Positions 5,745 through 12,305 of a stretch of DNA of 15,055 nt are shown piece after piece. The DNA is taken from the NCBI GenBank assembly GCA_005893365.1, contig VBPB01000085.1, positions 1 to 15,055 on the forward strand, written 5' to 3'. Under the pieces are notes generated by a model, which made no database searches, had not been told where the DNA came from, and was given only the letters and a program-made list of their open reading frames with translations. The stretch is from Candidatus Eiseniibacteriota bacterium (GTDB taxonomy: Bacteria > Eisenbacteria > RBG-16-71-46). A program made the translations under genes and the position numbers. Positions within the stretch are counted from its first letter, which is position 1; every line of letters begins with the position of its first letter.

Positions 5745-7763
5745 TCAGGAGCTGCTCGCCATCCCCGCGGTGGCCCGGTCGATGGGCGTCCGGCCGGGCG
5801 GATCGGACACGCCACCCCGCGGCTCGGCGAGGACCACCCGGTCGAGGCGCAGCGCCTCCCCCACCGACCAGGCCTGGAACGGACAGCCGCGCGGCGTGTG
5901 AGGCGGCTCGGCATCGGCGATCTCGGGAAGATGGCCCACCCCCGCCCCGTCGAGATGACGCAACAACGGTTCGAGGAACCGCGTCCGGGCCACCTGCTTC
6001 GCCTCGCGCCCGCCGCCGCGGACGCGCACCCAGGCCTCGACGAAGGGTCCCGCCAGCCACGGCCACACCGTGCCCTGGTGGTAGGCCTGGTTGCGCTCGA
6101 CCTCACCGCCTTCGTAGCGCAGCGCATACCCGGGCTCGTCGGGGGCCAGCGAGCGCAGGCCGAGCGGCGTCCAGAGCCGGCGCTCGACCAGGTCCGTGAC
6201 GGCCCGGGCCTGGGTGCCGTCGATCAACGGGTGGGGCAGCCCGCCGACCGCGAAGATCTGGTTGGGGCGCACGGTCGCGTCCACCGCTCCCGGACGGTGG
6301 TCGACGTCCACGACGTCGTAGAGCCCGCCGCGCGCCTCGTCCCAGAACCTGCGGCGGAACGACTCGCGGCCGGACTCGAACTGGCGACGGCGCTGGACCG
6401 ACGCCCCCGCCGACAGCCGCAGGGCGTTCAACCATAGGGCCTGGACCTCGACCGGCTTGCCGATCCGGGGCGTGACGGCCCGCCCGCCCACCGTCGCGTC
6501 CATCCACGTGAGTTGGACCCCGGCCTCACCGGCGGCGAGCAGACCGTCGTCGTCCAGGTGGATCCCGTAGCGCGTCCCGTTCGTGTAGCCGGCCAGGATC
6601 GCCTCGACCGCGTCGAGCAGCCGCGTGCGCTCGCGTGAGGCCACAGGACGCCCCGCCGCGGTCGCGGCGGCGAGGGACTCGTGCACGGCGATCACGAACC
6701 ACAGCGACGCGTCGACCGAGTTGAACTCCGGGGCATCGTCATGATCCGCGAACCGGTTGGGCACCATGCCCTCCGACACCGTGCCGGACCATGCCGACAG
6801 GATGCTCCGCGCCGCCTCGAGCCGCCCGGTCGCCAGGCACAGGCCGCGCAGCGCGATGAACGTGTCGCGCCCCCAGTCGCCGAACCACGGGTAGCCCGCC
6901 ACGACGGTGAGGCCGGTGCCGCGGCGGACGAGATAGTCGTCCGCGGCGCGCTCGAGTCGGGCGGCTCCGCGCCGCCGCCGGCGTTCGGCGGCACGCAGGC
7001 GCCGGACCAGGCTGACCGGCGCGGCGCCGGTCATCGCCGCAGCGGTCGCGGCGTCGTGGGCCGCCAGGACGCAGAGCGCCTCGCCGGACGACAGGTCCCA
7101 GTGGATGAGCCCGGGTGAGGCCAGGTCCTCATCCTCATCGAGCCCCCGGGCGCGCTCCTCGGTGTAGAGGAAGCGGCGATACCACTCGGGCGCGTGCTGG
7201 TAGCGGCCGTTGGTCGCCATCGCCACCTCGGGCAGCCCCTCGTACGGCCGCCACACCAGCCGGCCGTCGCGCGGCTCGGGCGCGAACCGGAACGCCGGGT
7301 TCTCGTGATGGAGCGCGTGCGGATCGCGTCCCGAGAAGAGCGGCCGGACCGCGAGGCGGACCGGCTTCGGGCCCGAGAGCCGGCGCCACGAAGCGACGAC
7401 CAGCGGCAGGCCGCGGCGCACGAACAGCTCGTGGGCGATGCGCACGCCCCCCGGCAGCCGCAGCGTCCAGGTCGGCCAGGGCTCGGCGGTGAAGCGTTCG
7501 ATGCGCGTGACCCCGTCCGGATGGACGACGCCGGGCTGGTACCGCTGGGAGGTGAGGGCGAAGCGGCCGGCGTCGGTCTCGGCCCACGCCTCGCATCCCT
7601 GGACCAGGGCGAAGCGCCGGGTCGGCACGCCGGCGGCGGCGAGCAGCCAGGCGTGGTAGCGCCGCGTGCGGATGCCGGTCGCCGTCCCGGAGGCGAAGCC
7701 GCCGAGGCCGTCCGCCTCCAGCCACTCGTGGTGCTCGTCGCGCGGCGCGTCGGACGTGGTCAT
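5745..7763 (-). CDS. Amylo-alpha-1,6-glucosidase / glycogen debranching enzyme
   Basis: This enzyme class removes alpha-1,6-linked glucose branches from glycogen-like polymers in the cytoplasm. The 672-residue protein has a bacterial GDE N-terminal beta-domain starting EWLEADGLGGFASGTATG (13-30) with RRYHAWLLAA, and a C-terminal (alpha/alpha)6-barrel domain. Barrel motifs: YPWFGDWGRDTFIALRGL (291-308, conserved Asp300), MVPNRF with FNSVDASLWF (333-356), TPRIGKPVEVQALWLNAL (431-448), YHQGTVWPWLAGPFVEAW (561-578), and LPEIADAEPPHTPRGCPFQA (612-631, Glu614). Length matches the family (650-700). The start ATG at 7763 overlaps the upstream glucosidase stop (ATGA), showing translational coupling. 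A much longer frame continues upstream but is only the shadow of the glucosidase gene. No separate 4-alpha-glucanotransferase domain is seen, so it is a one-activity debrancher. Confidence 0.92.
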   Translation of the reverse strand: MTTSDAPRDEHHEWLEADGLGGFASGTATGIRTRRYHAWLLAAAGVPTRRFALVQGCEAWAETDAGRFALTSQRYQPGVVHPDGVTRIERFTAEPWPTWTLRLPGGVRIAHELFVRRGLPLVVASWRRLSGPKPVRLAVRPLFSGRDPHALHHENPAFRFAPEPRDGRLVWRPYEGLPEVAMATNGRYQHAPEWYRRFLYTEERARGLDEDEDLASPGLIHWDLSSGEALCVLAAHDAATAAAMTGAAPVSLVRRLRAAERRRRRGAARLERAADDYLVRRGTGLTVVAGYPWFGDWGRDTFIALRGLCLATGRLEAARSILSAWSGTVSEGMVPNRFADHDDAPEFNSVDASLWFVIAVHESLAAATAAGRPVASRERTRLLDAVEAILAGYTNGTRYGIHLDDDGLLAAGEAGVQLTWMDATVGGRAVTPRIGKPVEVQALWLNALRLSAGASVQRRRQFESGRESFRRRFWDEARGGLYDVVDVDHRPGAVDATVRPNQIFAVGGLPHPLIDGTQARAVTDLVERRLWTPLGLRSLAPDEPGYALRYEGGEVERNQAYHQGTVWPWLAGPFVEAWVRVRGGGREAKQVARTRFLEPLLRHLDGAGVGHLPEIADAEPPHTPRGCPFQAWSVGEALRLDRVVLAEPRGGVSDPPGRTPIDRATAGMASSS

Positions 7764-10480
7764 CGCGTCACCGCCGGCTCGCGGCCGGCCGCAGCCGCGG
7801 ATCGCGTGCCCCGTCGCGCGTGCTTCTCGAGGCAGCGGATCGCCAGGGCGGTCCAGCCGGTCTGGTGGCTGGCGCCCACGCCGCGACCGTCGTCGCCATC
7901 GAAGCACTCGTGGAACAGCACCAGCTCGCGCCAGTGCGGATCGTCCGCGTACCGTCGCTCGTCGCCATGGCACGGCCGCCGGCCGGCGGCGTCGGGCAGG
8001 AACAGGCCGGCGAGCCGCGAGGCGATCTCCTGGGACACCTCGAGCAATGTCATCCGCCGCCCGGAGCCGGTCGGGCATTCGACCTTGAAGTCGTCGCCGT
8101 AGAAGTGGTGATAGCGCTCGAGGGCCTCCACCAGCAGATAGTTGACCGGGAACCAGACCGGGCCGCGCCAGTTCGAGTTGCCGCCGAAGAGCCCGGTGCG
8201 GGACTCGCCGGGCACGTACTGAACCACGTGGTCCATGCCATCCGCGTCGAACACGTAGGGATGGTCGTGGTGGACGCGCGACAGGGAGCGGATGCCGTGC
8301 GGCGAGAGGAACTCCTGCTCGTCGAGCAGGTAGCGCAGCACCCGTTCGAGGCGCTCGCGCGACGGGATCGCCAGCAGCCGATGGCCGTGACCGGCGCTCC
8401 CGTCGGCCCGCGGCGCGTCCTCCATGTACGAGATGGAGCGGGCCAGGTCGGCGCGGTTCTCGAGGAACCAGCGCATGCGCCGCGCGAAGCCGGGCAGGCG
8501 GTCGATGACCTCCTGTTCGAGCACCTCGCACGCGAACAGCGGGATCAGGCCCACCATCGAGCGCAGCCGCATCGGGATGGTCCGGCCGTCCAGGTGGATG
8601 TGGTCGTAGTAGAAGCCGTCCTCCTCGTCCCAGAGGCCGGTCCCCCCCAGGTGGTTCATCGCGTCGACGATGGCGACGAAGTGCTCGAAGAACTTCGAGG
8701 CGACGTCCTCGTAGGCCGGGTCCTCGGCGGCCAGTTCCAGGGCGATCGACAGCATCGTGCCGCAGTAGAACGCCATCCACGCGGTCCCGTCGGCCTGTTC
8801 GAGATGCCCGCCGGTGGGCAGCGGCTGCGAGCGGTCGAACACGCCCACGTTGTCGAGGCCGAGGAACCCGCCGGCGAAGATGTGATGGCCATCCAGGTCC
8901 TTGCGGTTGACCCACCAGGTGAAGTTGATCAGCAGCTTCTGGAACACGCGCTCGAGGAACAGGCGGTCGCGCCGCCCGCGCGCGGCCGAGAGCTTGTAGA
9001 CGCGCCAGGCGGCCCACGCGTGCACGGGCGGGTTGACGTCGCCGAGCGCCCACTCGTAGGCCGGCACCTGCCCGTTCGGGTGCATGTACCATTCGCGCAG
9101 GAAGAGGACGAGCTGCTCGCGCGCGAAGTCGGGATCCACCTTGGCGAAGGGAATCATGTGGAACGCCAGGTCCCACGCCGCGTACCAGGGATACTCCCAG
9201 GTGTCGGGCATCGAGATGATGTCGCGGTTGTAGAGGTGCGACCAGTCGCTGTTGCGACCGTGCCGGCGGGCGGCAGCGGCCGGCGGCTGGGCCGGGTCCC
9301 CCTCCAGCCACTCCGCCACCGCGTAGTGGTAGAACTGCTTGGACCACAGGAGCCCGGCATAGCCTTGGCGCGCCACACGCCGCGCTTCGTCGTTCAGCAC
9401 GGCCGGTAGCCGCTCGGCGTAGAACTCGTCCGCCTCGCGGATGCGCCGGGCGAAGACGGCGTCGAACTCGGCACCGAACGGCGCGGCCGTGGTCCCCCCC
9501 GAGGCCGAGAGGCGCAGGTGGATCACGACCTCCGCGCCGGCCGCGAGCGTGAGCCGATGGTGGACCGCCGCCTTGGTGCCTGCCTCCGCCGGATCGACCG
9601 CGTCGTGGTCGTCGCCGACGACGTAGGCGTGGAAGGCGTCCTTCGCATGGCGCGGCCCCACGTCGGAGCCGAACAGCCGTGCGGCATTGGTCTCGTTCCG
9701 GGTGAACAGGAGCGCCGGCGCCCGGCCGTCCGGCCCCGGCCCCGCGGCGAGTCGCCAGTCGCCGAGGCTCGCGTGGGTGCCCCGAATCGTCGCCTCGCCG
9801 TCCCGGGCAAGCCGTGGCTCCGGCCAGTAGCCCTCGCCGCTCCGTCCCCAGGACCAGGTGTTGCGATACCAGACCGTGGGCAGCAGGTGCAGGGCGGCGG
9901 TTTCGGGCCAGCGGTTGGCGACGGTGATGCGGATCAGCAGGTCGTCGGGCGTCGCCTTGGCGTACTCGGCCGTGATGTCGAAGTATCGCCCCTCGTCGAA
10001 CACGCCCGTGTCCAGCAGCTCGAACTCGGGAGCGTCGAGCCCCCGCCGGTGGTTCTCGGCCACCAGGCGGTCGTAGGGGAACTCGGCCTGCGGATACTTG
10101 TAGAGCGCCTTGAGATAGCTGTGGGTGGGGGTCGCGTCGAGATAGTAGTAGCACTCCTTCACGTCTTCGCCGTGATTGCCCTCGGGGCCGGAGAGACCGA
10201 AGAGGCGCTCCTTGAGGATGGGGTCGCGTCCATTCCAGAGCGCCAGGGCGAAGCACAGTCGGCACTCGCGGTCGGTGATGCCGAGCAGACCGTCCTCGCC
10301 CCAGCGGTAGGCCCGGCTGCGCGCGTGATCGTGGGGGAAGTAATCCCAACTGGTGCCGTGCTCGGAGTAGTCCTCGCGCACGGTGCCCCACTGACGCGCC
10401 GAGAGGTAGGGCCCCCAGCGCTTCCAGTTCGCCTCGCGCCGCGCGTCGGCCTCGAGTCGCCGGGTCTCGGCGCCGCTCAT
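7760..10480 (-). CDS. GH63/MGH1-like glucosidase
   Basis: A 906-residue predicted cytoplasmic glycoside hydrolase. The N-terminal half (about 1-400) is a beta-rich domain beginning with the characteristic RWGPYLSARQWGTVREDYSE (21-40) and TSWDYFPHDHARSRAYRWGEDG. The C-terminal half (about 410-890) is the (alpha/alpha)6 catalytic barrel of the MGH1/GH63 type, with NSDWSHLYNRDIISMPDTWE (410-429), YAAWDLAFHMIPF (433-445; Asp437 is the likely general acid), NWRGPVWFPVNYLLVEALER (770-789) and LFHECFDGDDGRGVGASHQT (855-874). Relatives cleave alpha-glucosides or mannosyl-/glucosylglycerate. The substrate here is unknown. ATG 10480 is chosen: GAGAGG lies about 7 nt upstream and homology-like sequence starts soon after; the open frame further upstream is not family-like. 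It is coupled to the debranching gene by a 4-nt overlap. Confidence 0.9.
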   Translation of the reverse strand: MSGAETRRLEADARREANWKRWGPYLSARQWGTVREDYSEHGTSWDYFPHDHARSRAYRWGEDGLLGITDRECRLCFALALWNGRDPILKERLFGLSGPEGNHGEDVKECYYYLDATPTHSYLKALYKYPQAEFPYDRLVAENHRRGLDAPEFELLDTGVFDEGRYFDITAEYAKATPDDLLIRITVANRWPETAALHLLPTVWYRNTWSWGRSGEGYWPEPRLARDGEATIRGTHASLGDWRLAAGPGPDGRAPALLFTRNETNAARLFGSDVGPRHAKDAFHAYVVGDDHDAVDPAEAGTKAAVHHRLTLAAGAEVVIHLRLSASGGTTAAPFGAEFDAVFARRIREADEFYAERLPAVLNDEARRVARQGYAGLLWSKQFYHYAVAEWLEGDPAQPPAAAARRHGRNSDWSHLYNRDIISMPDTWEYPWYAAWDLAFHMIPFAKVDPDFAREQLVLFLREWYMHPNGQVPAYEWALGDVNPPVHAWAAWRVYKLSAARGRRDRLFLERVFQKLLINFTWWVNRKDLDGHHIFAGGFLGLDNVGVFDRSQPLPTGGHLEQADGTAWMAFYCGTMLSIALELAAEDPAYEDVASKFFEHFVAIVDAMNHLGGTGLWDEEDGFYYDHIHLDGRTIPMRLRSMVGLIPLFACEVLEQEVIDRLPGFARRMRWFLENRADLARSISYMEDAPRADGSAGHGHRLLAIPSRERLERVLRYLLDEQEFLSPHGIRSLSRVHHDHPYVFDADGMDHVVQYVPGESRTGLFGGNSNWRGPVWFPVNYLLVEALERYHHFYGDDFKVECPTGSGRRMTLLEVSQEIASRLAGLFLPDAAGRRPCHGDERRYADDPHWRELVLFHECFDGDDGRGVGASHQTGWTALAIRCLEKHARRGTRSAAAAGREPAVTR

Positions 10481-10569
10481 CGCTCGCCTCTCGACCGGTT
10501 CATGGGTCCGCGACCGGCGGGCATGGCATGCGTCTCCTGGGCGCTCGGCGTCGTCATCGTCCTGGTCAT
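10477..10569 (-). CDS. Possible 30-residue upstream ORF coupled to the glucosidase gene
   Basis: A 30-codon frame starts at ATG 10569, preceded by GGAGG (10580-10584) at a 10-nt spacing. It ends in TGA at 10477-10479, overlapping the glucosidase ATG as ATGA. The peptide is polar, Arg/Thr/Pro-rich and resembles nothing I know. Four in-frame ATGs and the composition are compatible with chance. It is listed because ribosome arrival at this stop could couple translation to the glucosidase. Confidence 0.25.
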   Translation of the reverse strand: MTRTMTTPSAQETHAMPAGRGPMNRSRGER

Positions 10570-10633
10570 GGTTCCACAACCTCCAGCGCGTGGCCATCGT
10601 GATTGCGGCCGGCAGCCGGGCGAGCCGCCGGCC

Positions 10634-10663
10634 TTGCCACCCCCGCCCGACGCTGTCTATGGT
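10634..10663 (+). promoter_or_regulatory. Candidate promoter of the ion-channel gene (leaderless)
   Basis: TTGCCA (10634-10639) and TATGGT (10658-10663) match -35/-10 boxes with an 18-nt spacer, each at four or more of six positions. Only 7 nt separate the -10 from the ATG at 10671, placing transcription start at or next to the start codon. No Shine-Dalgarno sequence precedes this ATG, which fits a leaderless mRNA. Confidence 0.45.
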
Positions 10664-10670
10664 CCGCGCC

Positions 10671-11831
10671 ATGAAACCCCTCGTGGGCGCCGGCGCCCTG
10701 CTGCTCATCGCCTGGGTGCTGTGGGACGCCTTCGAGACCATCCTGCTCACCCGCCGGGTGCCGGCGCGGCTGCGCATCTCGCGCTTCGTGCTGAGCTGGC
10801 TCTGGAGCGGATGGGCCACGATCGCGCGCCGCATCGCCGCGCGCGGACGGCGCGAGACCTTCCTCAGCTTCTACGCCCTGCTGTCGATCCTCGGCCTGCT
10901 CATCGTCTGGGCGACCGGGCTCGTCGTCGGCTTCGCGCTGCTCCACTGGGCCCAAGGCTCGCAGCTGGCGGGCGTGATCGGGACCGGGGGCGGGGTCGCC
11001 ACGGCCGGCTTCGCCGCCGACCTCTACATGAGCGGGACCACGTTCTTCACGCTCGGCCTGGGCGATCTGCACCCGATGAGTCCCGCCGCGCGGCTCATCA
11101 CCGTGACCGAGGCCGGCACCGGCTTCGGCTTCCTGGCCCTGGTGATCGCCTACGTGCCGGTGCTCTACCAGTCGTTCGCGCGGCGCGAGGCGCGCATCAC
11201 CATGCTCGACGCGTGGGCCGGCTCGCCGCCCACCGCGGCGGTGATGCTGCGCCGCACGCTCGAGAGCACGGATCCCGGCGTCATCGCGCCGCTGCTGCGC
11301 GACTGGGAGCGCACCTCGGCCGAGATCCTCGAGAGCCATCTCTCCTACCCGATCCTGTGCTTCTTCCGCTCGCAGCACGACAACCAGTCCTGGCTCGCCG
11401 CGATGGTGGCGATCCTCGACGCCTGCGCGCTGGTGATCGTCGGGGTCGAGGGGATCGATCCGTTCCAGGCCCGGCTCACGTTCGCGATCGCCCGCCACGC
11501 GCTGGTCGACCTGAGCCAGACGTTCCGGCTCAAGCCGGTCGCACCCGAGACGCTCCGCCTCGCCCCCGGGACCGTCGCCGAGCTGCGCGCCTGGCTCGCG
11601 GCCTCGGGGGTGCGGCTCCGCGAGGGGGCCGAGGCGGACCGCAAGCTCGCCGAGCTGCGGGATCTCTACACCCCCTACGCGCACCAGCTCTCGCAGGTGC
11701 TGCTGATGCCGTTGCCGCCGGCGCTCCCGCCCCCCAAGGCGCGCTACAACTGGCAGACGACGCAGTGGGGCAGGACGGCGGCCGACGAGGCGCACTGTTG
11801 GGTCGGCCCCGGCCGCCGCGGCCGGTCATGA
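10671..11831 (+). CDS. Potassium-channel-like protein (Ion_trans_2 pore domain)
   Basis: A 386-residue membrane protein with a first transmembrane helix at 4-26 (GAGALLLIAWVLWDAFETIL), a basic linker (28-61), a second helix (about 64-92), a pore loop, and a third helix (about 143-169, ITVTEAGTGFGFLALVIAYV). The pore segment TTFFTLGLGD (123-132) carries a TLGLGD filter, a variant of the canonical TVGYGD of K+ channels. An Ala/Arg-rich cytoplasmic domain (170-386) follows; I do not recognise it as RCK/TrkA_N. ATG 10671 is chosen because of the close promoter; an in-frame ATG at 10659 is possible and neither has a Shine-Dalgarno sequence. It is divergent from the glucosidase operon and convergent with the acetamidase relic. 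Ion selectivity is inferred from the filter only. Confidence 0.82.
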   Translation: MKPLVGAGALLLIAWVLWDAFETILLTRRVPARLRISRFVLSWLWSGWATIARRIAARGRRETFLSFYALLSILGLLIVWATGLVVGFALLHWAQGSQLAGVIGTGGGVATAGFAADLYMSGTTFFTLGLGDLHPMSPAARLITVTEAGTGFGFLALVIAYVPVLYQSFARREARITMLDAWAGSPPTAAVMLRRTLESTDPGVIAPLLRDWERTSAEILESHLSYPILCFFRSQHDNQSWLAAMVAILDACALVIVGVEGIDPFQARLTFAIARHALVDLSQTFRLKPVAPETLRLAPGTVAELRAWLAASGVRLREGAEADRKLAELRDLYTPYAHQLSQVLLMPLPPALPPPKARYNWQTTQWGRTAADEAHCWVGPGRRGRS

Positions 11832-11877
11832 TCGTCGGAACCAGCGCCCGGCCCGGCGCCGGCGCGGGGGACGTCCC

Positions 11878-12289
11878 TCAGCCCGCCACGCCGCCCAATG
11901 CGCCGTGCGGCAGGACCGCGTGCACGCCCCTCACGCCGTTCACGATCTGCGAGACCCTAAGGTCCACGACCAGGCTCGCCACCGGCCGACGTCCATCCCC
12001 AGCGCCCGGGCCGGATCGTGACCATGCGCACGGTCAGGGTCATGCCGGGCCGGGCCCCGCGGATCGCGATCGGCCCGCACAGTGCGTGGCCGCGGTCTCG
12101 CTCCGGGTCGGGCCGCGCGAACTTCTCGGGGGGCGCGAACGGATCGGCCTGCTCGATCCGCCCCCAGCCGGCATCGAGCGTGCGGACCCGGATCCGGTGG
12201 CCCGGATCGACGGTGAGGACCGGCGGCAGGTCGCGCGAGAAGCAGCCGTGCACCGTGCCCGGACCGGGCCCGAGCTGGTGGAGGTTCAT
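11878..12289 (-). pseudogene. Acetamidase/formamidase family relic with internal deletion and frame shift
   Basis: Acetamidase/formamidase enzymes hydrolyse short amides to ammonia and the acid and are usually around 300 residues or longer. The reading frame from ATG 12289 gives a clear family N-terminus: GTVHGCFSRDLPPVLTVDPG, LDAGWG, FAPPEKFARPD, HALCGPIAIRGARPGMTL and RPGRWGWTSAGG (through about residue 104). It then ends at a TAG (11957-11959). In a different frame, immediately adjoining (GTG at 11980-11982 to TGA at 11878-11880), lies VASLVVDLRVSQIVNGVRGV followed by HAVLPHGALGG, which matches the C-terminal end of the same family. Roughly 150-180 codons from the middle are therefore missing, and the ends are joined out of frame. 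It begins 16 nt after aspS. A mis-assembly could mimic this; otherwise the gene is dead. Confidence 0.85.
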
Positions 12290-12305
12290 GGGAACTCCGG
12301 AGCCG

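Noticed and set aside
7820..9409. 529-codon plus-strand frame opposite the glucosidase
   Set aside because: Antisense shadow; composition follows the complement of the glucosidase codons.
7764..10391. Upstream extension of the debranching enzyme frame to 1548 codons (apparent giant fusion)
   Set aside because: The region upstream of 7763 is Arg/Pro/Ala-rich out-of-frame sequence of the glucosidase gene; true homology begins at ATG 7763, which overlaps the glucosidase stop.
10481..10834. N-terminal extension of the glucosidase by 118 codons
   Set aside because: It would overlap the divergent channel gene and its promoter, is not family-like, and a good ribosome-binding site precedes ATG 10480.
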